From Paractinoplanes ovalisporus (GTDB lineage Bacteria > Actinomycetota > Actinomycetes > Mycobacteriales > Micromonosporaceae), in contig NZ_JAENHP010000005.1 in NCBI RefSeq assembly GCF_016834655.1, forward strand, positions 406,912 through 470,911: DNA of 64,000 bases. The letters are read 5' to 3'. The translations under genes were made by a program, and so were the position numbers. Below, in pieces: positions 16,295 to 24,364 of this stretch (positions within the stretch are counted from its first letter, which is position 1; every line of letters begins with the position of its first letter). The notes beneath the pieces were generated by a model. The model worked only from the letters and a program-made list of their open reading frames with translations. It ran no database searches and had not been told where the DNA came from.

Positions 16295-17095
16295 ATGCCC
16301 GTCGACACCCAGTACGAAGACCTGCTCAGCCGGGTCCTGAACACCGGCACGCCCAAGAGCGACCGCACCGGCACCGGCACGGTGAGTCTGTTCGGCGAGC
16401 GCCTGCGCTACGACCTGTCGGCCGGGTTCCCGCTGATCACCACGAAGCGGGTGCACTTCAAGTCGGTCGCGGTCGAGTTGCTGTGGTTCCTGCGCGGCGA
16501 GAGCAACGTCGGTTGGCTGCGCGACCAGGGCGTGACGATCTGGGACGAGTGGGCGTCGGAATCCGGCGAGCTCGGCCCGGTCTACGGCGTGCAGTGGCGC
16601 TCCTGGCCGACCCCCGACGGCGGGCATGTCGACCAGATCGCCGGCGTGCTCGACACGCTGCGCCGCGACCCTGACTCCCGCCGCATGATCGTCTCGGCCT
16701 GGAACGTGGCCGACCTGCCCGAGATGGCGCTGTCGCCGTGCCACGCGATGTTCCAGTTCTACGTGGCCGACGGCAAGCTCTCGTGCCAGCTCTACCAGCG
16801 GAGCGCCGACCTCTTCCTCGGCGTGCCGTTCAACATCGCCAGCTACGCGCTGCTGACGCAGATGATCGCCGAGCAGGTCGGCCTGCTTCCGGGTGACTTC
16901 ATCTGGGTCGGTGGCGATTGTCACATCTACAACAACCACGTCGAGCAGGTGACCGAGCAGCTGTCCCGCGAGGCGTACGAGTTCCCGCGCCTCGAGATCG
17001 CGCCGGCGTCCTCGCTCTTCGACTACAAGTACGAAGACTTCACGGTGGTCGACTACAAGCACCACCCGGCTCTGCGGGCCCCGGTCGCCGTATGA
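16295..17095 (+). CDS. thyA: Thymidylate synthase
   Basis: Enzyme of 266 residues that methylates dUMP to dTMP using methylene-tetrahydrofolate. All ThyA signatures are present: GTGTVSLFGERLRYDLS with the phosphate-binding Arg near the N-terminus, the catalytic Cys in LSPCHAMFQFYV, YQRSADLFLGVPFNIASYALL, and the C-terminal DYKHHPALRAPVAV ending in the family-typical Val. The length matches E. coli ThyA. It overlaps folA by ATGA, the common thyA-folA pair that regenerates tetrahydrofolate after each dTMP made. Confidence 0.97.
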   Translation: MPVDTQYEDLLSRVLNTGTPKSDRTGTGTVSLFGERLRYDLSAGFPLITTKRVHFKSVAVELLWFLRGESNVGWLRDQGVTIWDEWASESGELGPVYGVQWRSWPTPDGGHVDQIAGVLDTLRRDPDSRRMIVSAWNVADLPEMALSPCHAMFQFYVADGKLSCQLYQRSADLFLGVPFNIASYALLTQMIAEQVGLLPGDFIWVGGDCHIYNNHVEQVTEQLSREAYEFPRLEIAPASSLFDYKYEDFTVVDYKHHPALRAPVAV

Positions 17096-17613
17096 CGGTC
17101 CACATGATCTGGGCCGAGGCCAACGGGCGCGTGGTCGGCGCCAACGGTGAGATCCCGTGGCGGCTGCCCGAAGATCAGGCCATGTTCCGGCAGCGCACGA
17201 CCGGTGCGACCGTGGTCATGGGCCGGGCCACCTGGGATTCGCTGCCGGAGCGGTTCCGGCCGCTGCCCGGCCGGCGCAACGTCGTGCTGACCCGCGATCC
17301 GCAATGGACGGCGCCGGGGGCCGAGGTCGCGCACTCGATCGACGAGGCTCTCGCGTACGGGGAAATCTGGGTCATGGGTGGGGAAGCCGTCTACGCGGCC
17401 TTCCTCCCGCACGCCGACCACATCCTGCGCACGCGGCTCGAGCTGGATGTCCCCGGCGACACCTACGCCCCCGATCCGGGTGAACGGTGGGTCGTCACGG
17501 CGTCGGCGGGCTGGCAGACTTCGCAGAGCGGGCTTCGCTTCGTCGTCGAGGAATTAGTTCGCGAAGGGCAATCGACCGAGCCTCGTAAGATCGGCGCAAC
17601 GCGGGCGGGCTAG
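17092..17613 (+). CDS. folA: Dihydrofolate reductase
   Basis: Enzyme of 173 residues reducing dihydrofolate with NADPH. Family motifs: MIWAEANGRVVGANGEIPWRLPEDQ (the active-site Trp and an acidic residue), TVVMGRATWDSLPERFRPLPGRRNVVLTR and the NADPH-binding IWVMGGEAVYAAFLP. It is translationally coupled to thyA. The C-terminal 15 residues after VVEELVREG extend beyond the usual fold and look disordered. Confidence 0.96.
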   Translation: MTVHMIWAEANGRVVGANGEIPWRLPEDQAMFRQRTTGATVVMGRATWDSLPERFRPLPGRRNVVLTRDPQWTAPGAEVAHSIDEALAYGEIWVMGGEAVYAAFLPHADHILRTRLELDVPGDTYAPDPGERWVVTASAGWQTSQSGLRFVVEELVREGQSTEPRKIGATRAG

Positions 17614-17617
17614 TCTC

Positions 17618-17639
17618 TTCGGCCGACGGGAGGGCCGAA
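17618..17639 (+). terminator. Candidate hairpin terminator after folA
   Basis: TTCGGCC and GGCCGAA arms flank an 8-nt loop immediately after the folA stop. There is no U-tract. Confidence 0.45.
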
Positions 17640-17701
17640 TCGCATTCATGATTTATGGGGCGAATCGGTCTTTACGCCAGAGCTAGAAGGAAGAAGTGCC
17701 C

Positions 17702-18718
17702 ATGCCGCAGAGCCTCGTGTCGCCGGTGACCCTCTCGGTCGTCACCCCGATGTACAACGAGCGCGAGGCGGTCGACCACTTCGTGGCCCGGTTGCGGCCG
17801 GTCCTCGACGCCCTCGCCGTGCCGTACGAGGTGGTCGCCGTCGACGACGGCAGCAGCGACGCCACGGTGGCCCGGCTGCTCCAGTTGCGCGCCGACTGGT
17901 CCGAGCTGCGCGTCGTCTCGCTGCGCCGCAACGTCGGCCACCAGACCGCCCTGCGGGCCGGGCTGCGCGCCGCCCGCGGTGACTACGTGGTCAGCATCGA
18001 CGCCGACCTGCAGGACCCGCCCGAGGTGATCGGCGAGATGCTGGCCAAGGCGCTCGCCGAGAAGGTCGACGTCGTCTACGGCGTACGCAGCGACCGCAGC
18101 ACCGACACGGTCTTCAAGCGCAACACGGCCGGGGTCTACTACTGGATGATGCGGCGCATGGTCGGCCCGTGGGTCAGCGACCAGGCCGGCGACTTCCGCC
18201 TGATGAGCCGGGCCGTGGTCGACGTGCTCAACGAGCTTCCGGAACCGCGCCCGGTCTACCGGCTCGTCGTGCCCTCGCTGGGGTTCTCCAGCGCCGAGGT
18301 TCCGTACGTGCGTGAGGAGCGCGTCGCCGGCCACACGAAATACCCGCTGTCGCGCATGATCCGGCTGACCTTCGACAGCGTGACCGGCTTCTCGGCGGCG
18401 CCGCTGAAGATCGCGACCTGGCTGGGGCTGCTCAGCTTCGTGCTGTGCGTGGTCCTGATCGTGACCGGGCTGATCGCGTGGGGCACGGGCGGGGTCGTCC
18501 CGGGCTGGACCTCGCTCTACATCGCGGTGCTGCTGCTCGGTGGCATCCAGCTGATCTGCCTCGGGCTGCTCGGCGAATACGTCGGCCGCATCTACATGGC
18601 CACCCAGTCGCGGCCGCCGTTCCTGGTCGCGTTCGACACGGCGACGACCCCGCCCGACTCGGTGGAGTCGCTGGAGGGGGTCAGCGTGGTCGCGGACACC
18701 CGCCGTACGGCCGCTTAA
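17702..18718 (+). CDS. Polyprenyl-phosphate glycosyltransferase, family GT2 (GtrB/DPM1-like)
   Basis: Protein of 338 residues. The N-terminal GT-A domain has SVVTPMYNEREAVDHF, the nucleotide-sugar Asp in VAVDDGSSDAT and the metal-binding DAD in VVSIDADLQDPPE. Near the C-terminus two membrane hairpins (LGLLSFVLCVVLIVTGLIAW and LYIAVLLLGGIQLICLGLLG) precede EYVGRIYMATQSRPPF, the hallmark of GtrB/ArnC-like enzymes that load a sugar onto undecaprenyl phosphate. A GTG at 17696 is an alternative start; both follow AGAAGGAAG. The glycan it serves is not evident from the neighbours. Confidence 0.9.
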   Translation: MPQSLVSPVTLSVVTPMYNEREAVDHFVARLRPVLDALAVPYEVVAVDDGSSDATVARLLQLRADWSELRVVSLRRNVGHQTALRAGLRAARGDYVVSIDADLQDPPEVIGEMLAKALAEKVDVVYGVRSDRSTDTVFKRNTAGVYYWMMRRMVGPWVSDQAGDFRLMSRAVVDVLNELPEPRPVYRLVVPSLGFSSAEVPYVREERVAGHTKYPLSRMIRLTFDSVTGFSAAPLKIATWLGLLSFVLCVVLIVTGLIAWGTGGVVPGWTSLYIAVLLLGGIQLICLGLLGEYVGRIYMATQSRPPFLVAFDTATTPPDSVESLEGVSVVADTRRTAA

Positions 18719-19089
18719 TCGGTCTTGACCAGGATCTTGACCAGCCGGTCGAGCTCCTGGGACGGGTCGGCGGCCAGGCCCATGTGCACCGGGCCGGCCC
18801 GCAGGATCGTGCTGCGCGGGGCGACCAGCCAGCGGAAACGTTCGCCCAGGCTGACGTCGCCGGCCGCGCCCTTCCCGCCGCAGGTGGCGTCCCACGAGCT
18901 GAGCGCGGCCTTGATCGCGGGCACATCCGCCTTCGGATCGAGCGCGAGCAGCCTGTCCTCGCGCAGCTCGGTGCGGGCGGACAGGAAGTCGCGGCGCTGG
19001 CAGTAGAGGATGACGCCCACGTTGATCAGCTCGCCGCGCTCGATGCGGGGCACGGCCTGGATCACGGCGTACTCGTACGGGATTCTCAC
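18715..19089 (-). CDS. DUF3037 domain protein, partner of HipA-like kinase
   Basis: Protein of 124 residues with the DUF3037 layout: YEYAVIQAVPRIERGELINVGVILYCQRRDFL at the N-terminus, an acidic middle, and GERFRWLVAPRSTILRAGPVHMG near the end. The GTG start overlaps the kinase stop (GTGA) and has GGAGG 10 nt upstream. An ATG 9 nt earlier sits only one base after that SD, so it is unlikely. DUF3037 genes often sit beside HipA-like kinase genes; the biochemical role is unknown. It converges with the glycosyltransferase, overlapping by 4 nt. Confidence 0.88.
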   Translation of the reverse strand: MRIPYEYAVIQAVPRIERGELINVGVILYCQRRDFLSARTELREDRLLALDPKADVPAIKAALSSWDATCGGKGAAGDVSLGERFRWLVAPRSTILRAGPVHMGLAADPSQELDRLVKILVKTD

Positions 19090-19808
19090 GGCAGCCATGC
19101 CTCCGGGCGCTCGGCACGGGCGGAGAGATGTGTCAGGTAGGCCTCGCGGTCGCCCTCGTCCAGCCATTCCCCCGGGACCTGGGCGATGACGTCTTCGAGC
19201 AGTTCCGGCGTGATGCGGGCGGCCAGCGCCGGGCCCTCGGTGGCGAGTTCGGTCGCGTACGGCTTCAGAACGTGATCGTCCCACTTGTACGCACGGTGCA
19301 CGACGGCGGCGGCCCGTGGCCAGTTGTGATGGAAATACAGCGTCGCTCCGTGGTCGATCAGCCAGAGGCCGCCGTGCCACATCAGCAGGTTGGGGTTGCG
19401 CCAGCTGCGGTCCACGTTCTCGACGAACGCGTCGAAGGCCACCACCCGCGAGGCCAGTCCGGCCTCGACCGGGTGCACGACCGGGTCGTAGCCGAGCGAG
19501 CCGGGCAGGAAGTCCATGCCCAGGTTGGCCCCGGCGCTGGCCTTGATGAGCTCCTGGATCTCCTCGTCGGGCTCGGCGCGGGCGACGACCGGGTCGAGGT
19601 GGATCTCGGTCAGCTCGGGCACGGGCAGACCCAGCCGGCGGCCCAGCTCGCCCGAGATCACCTCGGCCACCAGCGCCCGCGGGCCCTGCCCGGCGCCGCG
19701 GAACTTCACGACATAGGTGCCGAGGTCGTCGGCCTCGACCACGCCGGGCAGGGAGCCACCCTCACGCAGCGGGGTGACATAGCGGATCGCAGTGACCTGA
19801 CGTAGCAC
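19086..19808 (-). CDS. HipA-like kinase (HipA_2 family)
   Basis: Protein of 240 residues resembling the C-terminal kinase core of HipA without the N-subdomain 1. Key segments: TYVVKFRGAGQGPRALVAEV (ATP-binding Lys), the catalytic loop VAFDAFVENVDRSWRNPNLLMWHG (Asp and Asn spaced as in HipA), and LWLIDHGATLYFHHNW (metal-binding Asp, DHG in place of DFG). It is the first gene of a coupled pair with DUF3037. No HipB-like HTH antitoxin is adjacent, so this is not a classical hipBA locus. The GTG start lies 6 nt after TACCGT, inside the end of the upstream gene, so it may have its own leaderless promoter. Confidence 0.85.
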   Translation of the reverse strand: MLRQVTAIRYVTPLREGGSLPGVVEADDLGTYVVKFRGAGQGPRALVAEVISGELGRRLGLPVPELTEIHLDPVVARAEPDEEIQELIKASAGANLGMDFLPGSLGYDPVVHPVEAGLASRVVAFDAFVENVDRSWRNPNLLMWHGGLWLIDHGATLYFHHNWPRAAAVVHRAYKWDDHVLKPYATELATEGPALAARITPELLEDVIAQVPGEWLDEGDREAYLTHLSARAERPEAWLP

Positions 19809-19810
19809 CC

Positions 19811-20362
19811 CTAGACGGTATCGGGCCCCTGCTTGCGCAGCTCATCCACCTTGGTCATGGCCTCGCGCAGGTCGGTGAGCCACTGGTCGGTGTGCTGACC
19901 GACCAGCTTGACGCACCAGGCCAGTGCCTCGGACCGCGACCGGGCGACGCCGGCGTCGACGAGCGTGTCGAGAATCTGGCGCTCGGGCTGCCGCAGGCGC
20001 GTCATGACCGGGGCGGCCAGATGGGTGAACAGCTCGTTGGTGTCGCCGCAGCGCACGCCCCAGGCGACCTTGCGCTGGTAGCGGTATTCGATCTGCCGGG
20101 CCACCCGCATGCGGCCGTCCCGGGTGTTCTCACGGAACTGGTGGATGCGCCCGGCCTGCGCGGCGGCCCGGTCGGCGTCGGTGATCTCGGCGCCCAGCTC
20201 GGGCTCGCCGATCCGGCCCCAGATGATGATCTCGTCGCGGTCGACGACAACTTCGGGGCGCTCGGTGAACCAGCCGTCCGGGATCGCTCCGGCGACCCAG
20301 CCGGGGGCGTCCTCGGCGTTCGGTGGCTCGGTTCGTCCGGGTGGTGCGGTGCGGAATCTCAT
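19811..20362 (-). CDS. Hypothetical protein, possible ligand/DNA-binding C-terminus
   Basis: Protein of 183 residues, family not recognised. The N-terminal part has VVVDRDEIIIWGRIGEPEL. The middle is very basic (RIHQFRENTRDGRMRVARQIEYRYQRKVAWGVRC). The C-terminal LDTLVDAGVARSRSEALAWCVKLVG resembles the helix pair of ribbon-helix-helix or similar small regulators. The ATG has a GGAGG 8 nt upstream. It ends 2 nt before the HipA-like kinase start, so the three minus-strand genes could be one transcript. A regulatory role for the kinase pair is possible but is only inference. Confidence 0.75.
   Translation of the reverse strand: MRFRTAPPGRTEPPNAEDAPGWVAGAIPDGWFTERPEVVVDRDEIIIWGRIGEPELGAEITDADRAAAQAGRIHQFRENTRDGRMRVARQIEYRYQRKVAWGVRCGDTNELFTHLAAPVMTRLRQPERQILDTLVDAGVARSRSEALAWCVKLVGQHTDQWLTDLREAMTKVDELRKQGPDTV
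19815..19820 (-). promoter_or_regulatory. -10-like box upstream of HipA-like kinase
   Basis: TACCGT on the minus strand, 6 nt before the GTG start; it lies within the last codons and stop region of the upstream gene. Confidence 0.4.
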
Positions 20363-20480
20363 GGTCGTCCTCCCCCTTGCTTTCTTGATTACATGATTAC
20401 ACCGTTCCTCACGTTGCGACCACCACTACACGTCGGGGTGGGCGCGGGCGGTTTTGGGGGCGGCTGGCGGGAGGGCGGCC

Positions 20481-20486
20481 TAGCGT
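20481..20486 (+). promoter_or_regulatory. -10 box of leaderless promoter
   Basis: TAGCGT, 6 nt before the ATG of the next small gene. Confidence 0.5.
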
Positions 20487-20492
20487 CGGTTC

Positions 20493-20687
20493 ATGGACTA
20501 TCAGGTATCGGTCAAATGCGAACAACTTGCCGAGTGGTACATGCGCGTCAAGGGGCTTGCCGATGCTCACCACGGGCATGCGACGGGTGATCACTTGAAG
20601 GCCCTCGCCGGCGAGATCCACGACCTCGTGCCTTCCGAGTGGTGGGCCAGTCAGCCCCAGCCTCTGGACAATCGCGTCCGCAACTGA
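20493..20687 (+). CDS. Small hypothetical protein (64 residues)
   Basis: The sequence starts MDYQVSVKCEQLAEWYMRVK and ends DLVPSEWWASQPQPLDNRVRN. It is probably two helices and has no recognised domain. The TANNNT-N6-ATG layout supports it, and it is separated from LigC by 60 nt. Length and isolation make the call moderate. Confidence 0.5.
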   Translation: MDYQVSVKCEQLAEWYMRVKGLADAHHGHATGDHLKALAGEIHDLVPSEWWASQPQPLDNRVRN

Positions 20688-20747
20688 GGCCCTGATTCGG
20701 CGCCGCGGGGGCCACCGAAGCGGCCGGGAGCGGGCACACTGGGCGGC

Positions 20748-21815
20748 ATGGAGTTGCCGATCAATCCGCCGGTCAAGCCGATGCTCGCCAAGCCCGTCGC
20801 CGAGATCCCGCCGGGCCAGGTCTATGAGCCCAAGTGGGACGGCTTCCGGTCGATCATCTTCCGCGACGGGGCCGAGGTCGAGATCGGCAGCCGCAACGAG
20901 AAGCCGATGACCCGCTATTTTCCCGAGGTCGTCGAGGCCGTGCTGGCCAACTTCCCCGAGCGGGCGGTGATCGACGGCGAGATCATCGTGGCCGACACCG
21001 CGCGCAACACCCTCGACTTCGAGGCCCTTCAGCAGCGCATCCACCCCGCGGCCAGCCGCGTGAAGCTGCTCAGCGAGCAGACGCCGGCCAGTTTCGTGGC
21101 GTTCGACCTGCTCGCGATCGGCGACGAAGACCTGACCGAGCAGCCGTTCAGCGTGCGCCGCGACCGGCTCGCCGAGGTGCTGAAGGACGCCAAGCCCCCG
21201 GTCTACGTCACCCCGGCCACCGACGACCACGAGACCGCCGCGCGCTGGTTCGCCGAGTTCGAGGGCGCCGGACTCGACGGGCTGATCGCCAAGCAGCGCG
21301 ACCTGACCTACCAGCCCGACAAGCGGGTCATGACGAAGATCAAGCACAAGCGCACGGCCGACTGCGTGGTCGCCGGCTACCGCGTGCACAAGTCGGCCGA
21401 CAACCGGATCGGCTCGCTGCTGCTCGGCCTCTACGACGAGCGCGACGTGCTGGTCAGCGTCGGGGTCATCGGCTCGTTCCCGATGAAGGTGCGCGAGGAG
21501 CTCTTCGAGGAGATGCAGCCGCTGGTCACCGAGTTCGAGGGCCACCCGTGGAACTGGGCCGCCCACATGCAGGGCGAGCGCACCCCGCGCAAGAACGAGG
21601 TCAGCCGCTGGAACAACGGCAAGGACCTGTCGTTCACCCCGCTGCGGCCCGAGCGGGTGGTCGAGGTGCGCTACGACTACATGGAAGGCATCCGGTTCCG
21701 CCACACCGCCCAGTTCGAACGGTGGCGGCCCGACCGCGAACCGCGTACGTGCACCTACGAGCAGCTGGAACGACCCGTCCAGTTCAACCTGGCCGAGGTC
21801 CTCACGAGCCGCTGA
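20748..21815 (+). CDS. ligC: ATP-dependent DNA ligase LigC
   Basis: Single-domain-type ligase of 355 residues: nucleotidyltransferase core plus OB fold, without the polymerase or nuclease modules of LigD. The adenylated Lys29 lies in YEPKWDGFR. Other motifs are IGSRNEKPMTRYFPE, VIDGEIIVAD, DGLIAKQRDL and MTKIKHKRTADCVVAGYR. In mycobacteria LigC enzymes act in base-excision/short-gap repair and as backup in end joining. A stand-alone LigD-type polymerase is encoded 2.5 kb away on the opposite strand, suggesting cooperation. No Ku gene is in the window. The start ATG has no strong ribosome site. Confidence 0.94.
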   Translation: MELPINPPVKPMLAKPVAEIPPGQVYEPKWDGFRSIIFRDGAEVEIGSRNEKPMTRYFPEVVEAVLANFPERAVIDGEIIVADTARNTLDFEALQQRIHPAASRVKLLSEQTPASFVAFDLLAIGDEDLTEQPFSVRRDRLAEVLKDAKPPVYVTPATDDHETAARWFAEFEGAGLDGLIAKQRDLTYQPDKRVMTKIKHKRTADCVVAGYRVHKSADNRIGSLLLGLYDERDVLVSVGVIGSFPMKVREELFEEMQPLVTEFEGHPWNWAAHMQGERTPRKNEVSRWNNGKDLSFTPLRPERVVEVRYDYMEGIRFRHTAQFERWRPDREPRTCTYEQLERPVQFNLAEVLTSR

Positions 21816-21880
21816 CCGACGAACTGTCAGACCGACCGGATAGCCTCGTGGCAGCAACCCGCCGTCGAAAGGTCCGCATC

Positions 21881-23443
21881 GTGCAGCGCCGCTCCCGTCT
21901 GGTCGTCGCCGTCCTCGCCGCGGTCCTGGCCGTTTCCGCAGGGTGCACCGTGCCCTCGTTCGCACCCAACGGGTCGGGCGAGACGCAGGCGCCCGCGACC
22001 GCCCCGTCCTCGGGGGCGAGCGGCAGCGCCGACTGGCGGCCCTGCCCCGACATCCCGCAGCAGCTCGTCGGTCAGTCCGCGCCCGGCATGACATACGACT
22101 GTGCCGACGTGAGCGTCCCGCGCGACTGGAACAACGCCGGCAACGGCGAGACCTACTCGATCGCGATGATCCGCATCCGGTCGTCGAAGCAGCAGGGCCG
22201 CATCGGCTCGCTGCTGATCAACCCGGGCGGTCCCGGCGGCTCCGGCATCGACACGTCGGTCTACCTGTCGTTCGGCGAGGCCTTCGGCGGCCTGCCGACC
22301 GAGGTCACCAATAAGTTCGACATCATCGGCTTCGACCCGCGTGGCGTCGGCCGCTCCGACCCGGTCAAGTGCATCAGCTCGGAAGACCAGGACGAGAGCT
22401 TCGCCGCCACGCCCGACCCGGTGAGCCAGGCCGACTTCGACAAGCTGGTCGCGCTCAACAAGCGGATCGCCGGCGACTGCGCCTCCAAATACGGCGACCA
22501 GCTGCCCTACTTCTCGACCGAGCAGGCCGCCCGCGACATGGACTCGCTGCGCACGGCCGTCGGCGACGACAAACTGACCTACCTCGGTTTCTCGTACGGA
22601 ACCCTGCTCGGCGCCACGTACGCCCAGCTCTTCCCGCAGAACGTGCGGGCGCTGGTGCTCGACGGCGCGGTCGACCCCAAGCAGAACTTCGTCGAGGGCT
22701 CCGAGACCCAGGCCAAAGGCTTCGAGCGCGCGTTCACCAACTTCACCAACTGGTGCAAGGCGACGCCCGACAAGTGCCCGATCTCGGCCGACCCGCGCAA
22801 GGCGGTGACCGACGCGCTGAGCGCCGCGGCCACCAAGCCGGTGCCCGGCAGCGACGGGCGTCAGGCCACCAGCGGCTGGATCTTCGTGTCGGTGATCTCG
22901 TCGCTCTACACCGAGTCGGGCTGGGCCAAGCTGGCCGACGCGATCGCCGAACTCAAGCAGGGCAACCCCAAGGGCGTCTTCACGCTGGCCGACCAATACG
23001 CCGAGCGCAAGCCCGACGGCACCTACAGCAACCTGTTCGACGCCAACCTGGCCGTGAACTGCGCCGACACCAACGACGCGCCGAGCCTCGACGAGGTGCG
23101 CCGCCTGCAGGGCGAGTGGCGCCAGAAATACCCGCTGTTCGGGGGCGCGCTCGCGGTCGGCATGCTGCCCTGCGCGGTCTGGCAGGGCGGGCGCGACCCC
23201 TACCCGGCCGGCGCCGCCAAGGACGCCCCGCCGATCGTGGTCGTCGGCACGACCGGTGACCCGGCCACGCCGTACGAGAACACTGCCGACCTAGCCTCGA
23301 TGCTGGGCGTCGGGCATGTGCTGACCTGGGAGGGCGAGGGCCACACGGCCTACCCGAACACGCCGTGCATCGTGAACGCGGTCGACTCCTACCTCATCGA
23401 TCTGAAGGTGCCGCAGGAGGGGCTGCGCTGTCCGGCAAAGTGA
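21881..23443 (+). CDS. Secreted alpha/beta-hydrolase lipoprotein (tripeptidyl aminopeptidase-like)
   Basis: Protein of 520 residues. The signal peptide LVVAVLAAVLAVSAGC ends in a lipobox, so the mature protein is predicted to be a lipoprotein on the outer membrane face. The fold is alpha/beta hydrolase: oxyanion region LLINPGGPGGSG, nucleophile Ser in YLGFSYGTLLGATYA, and the TAP-like C-terminal domain with Asp in VVVGTTGDPATPYENT and His in LTWEGEGHTAYPNTPC. It resembles Streptomyces tripeptidyl aminopeptidases (SlpD/E type). The GTG start follows GAAAGG at 8 nt. The 3' end overlaps the convergent potassium channel gene by 50 bp. Confidence 0.92.
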   Translation: MQRRSRLVVAVLAAVLAVSAGCTVPSFAPNGSGETQAPATAPSSGASGSADWRPCPDIPQQLVGQSAPGMTYDCADVSVPRDWNNAGNGETYSIAMIRIRSSKQQGRIGSLLINPGGPGGSGIDTSVYLSFGEAFGGLPTEVTNKFDIIGFDPRGVGRSDPVKCISSEDQDESFAATPDPVSQADFDKLVALNKRIAGDCASKYGDQLPYFSTEQAARDMDSLRTAVGDDKLTYLGFSYGTLLGATYAQLFPQNVRALVLDGAVDPKQNFVEGSETQAKGFERAFTNFTNWCKATPDKCPISADPRKAVTDALSAAATKPVPGSDGRQATSGWIFVSVISSLYTESGWAKLADAIAELKQGNPKGVFTLADQYAERKPDGTYSNLFDANLAVNCADTNDAPSLDEVRRLQGEWRQKYPLFGGALAVGMLPCAVWQGGRDPYPAGAAKDAPPIVVVGTTGDPATPYENTADLASMLGVGHVLTWEGEGHTAYPNTPCIVNAVDSYLIDLKVPQEGLRCPAK

Positions 23444-23849
23444 CGCCGTCGCGCTCCGCCATGGCCTCGAGCAACGCCCGTACGCGGCGCAGGTTGTTCT
23501 TGAGCTCCTCCTGCTCCTCGTGGTGGAACGCGTCGGAGTCGACGATCAGCTTGCTGGCGAAGTGAGCCGTGATCAGCGGGATGACCACCAGCACCATGAT
23601 CGAGATGAGCAGTCCGGCCAGCACCCGGGCCTGCCACGACGCCGGTGAGATGTCGCCGTAGCCGACGGTCGACGCGGTGACGACCGCCCACCAGATCGCG
23701 TCGCCGACCGACTTGTCCTCGAAGAAGTGGTAGAGCACGCCGCAGACGACGATCAGGATGGCGTACGCGAGGATCAGCGTGCCCGGCGAGTTGGCCAGCC
23801 AGACGATCCCGCGATAGATCCGCTTCAGCGGCGTGAGCAGCACATGCAT
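23394..23849 (-). CDS. Two-transmembrane potassium channel
   Basis: Protein of 151 residues with a first membrane helix (LILAYAILIVVCGVLYHFF), a pore helix and the selectivity filter TASTVGYGDISPAS. A second helix (LAGLLISIMVLVVIPLITAHFA) and a cytoplasmic helical tail (HHEEQEELKNNLRRVRALLEAMA) follow. It is a KcsA-like minimal ion channel, with no RCK domain. It shares its last 50 bp with the end of the convergent hydrolase gene. Confidence 0.93.
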   Translation of the reverse strand: MHVLLTPLKRIYRGIVWLANSPGTLILAYAILIVVCGVLYHFFEDKSVGDAIWWAVVTASTVGYGDISPASWQARVLAGLLISIMVLVVIPLITAHFASKLIVDSDAFHHEEQEELKNNLRRVRALLEAMAERDGVTLPDSAAPPAAPSDR

Positions 23850-23902
23850 GGCGTCATGGTGCCTGAGAGGCGCTTGCCCGCGTAGGTCCGCGCGGACATT
23901 AA

Positions 23903-23908
23903 TAGACT
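23903..23908 (+). promoter_or_regulatory. -10 box of leaderless promoter
   Basis: TAGACT, 6 nt before the ATG of the GNAT gene; preceded by AT-rich ATTAA. Confidence 0.6.
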
Positions 23909-23914
23909 GCCCCG

Positions 23915-24364
23915 ATGAAGTTCCGCACCGCCGCCCGGGCCGACGTCCCGGCCGTTCTCGCGCTGCTGGCCGACGACGAGATCAGCCGTTCCCGGGAAAC
24001 CGTCACCGAGGAGGCCGACGCCGCGACCTGGTCCGCCTTCGACGAGATCGACGCCGACCCGAACAACGAACTGCTCGTGGCCGACGACGCCGGCGAGATC
24101 GTCGCGACCTGTCAGCTGACGTTCATCCCCGGCCTGAGCCGGGGCGGGGCCCGCCGCATGACCATCGAGGCCGTACGGGTGCGCACCGACCGCCGCGGCT
24201 CCGGCCTGGGCAGCGACTTCATGGGGTTCGCGCTCGACCGGGCCCGTGAACGCGGCTGCCGCGTGGCCCAGCTGACCACCGACAAGCGCCGCGGCGACGC
24301 CCACCGCTTCTACGAACGGCTCGGCTTCGTCGCGTCGCACGAGGGCATGAAGCTAGCCCTCTGA
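23915..24364 (+). CDS. GNAT family N-acetyltransferase
   Basis: Protein of 149 residues with a GNAT fold: N-terminal MKFRTAARADVPAVLALLADDE, the acetyl-CoA-binding segment EAVRVRTDRRGSGLGSDFMGFALDRA (R/Q-x-x-G-x-G/A) and the C-terminal HRFYERLGFVASHEGMKL. The substrate is unknown. Probably leaderless. It converges with the polymerase gene, overlapping by 12 bp. Confidence 0.92.
   Translation: MKFRTAARADVPAVLALLADDEISRSRETVTEEADAATWSAFDEIDADPNNELLVADDAGEIVATCQLTFIPGLSRGGARRMTIEAVRVRTDRRGSGLGSDFMGFALDRARERGCRVAQLTTDKRRGDAHRFYERLGFVASHEGMKLAL

Noticed and set aside
18715..19808. Classical hipBA toxin-antitoxin call
   Set aside because: No HipB-like gene and the kinase lacks the HipA N-terminal subdomain; the DUF3037 pair is a different arrangement.
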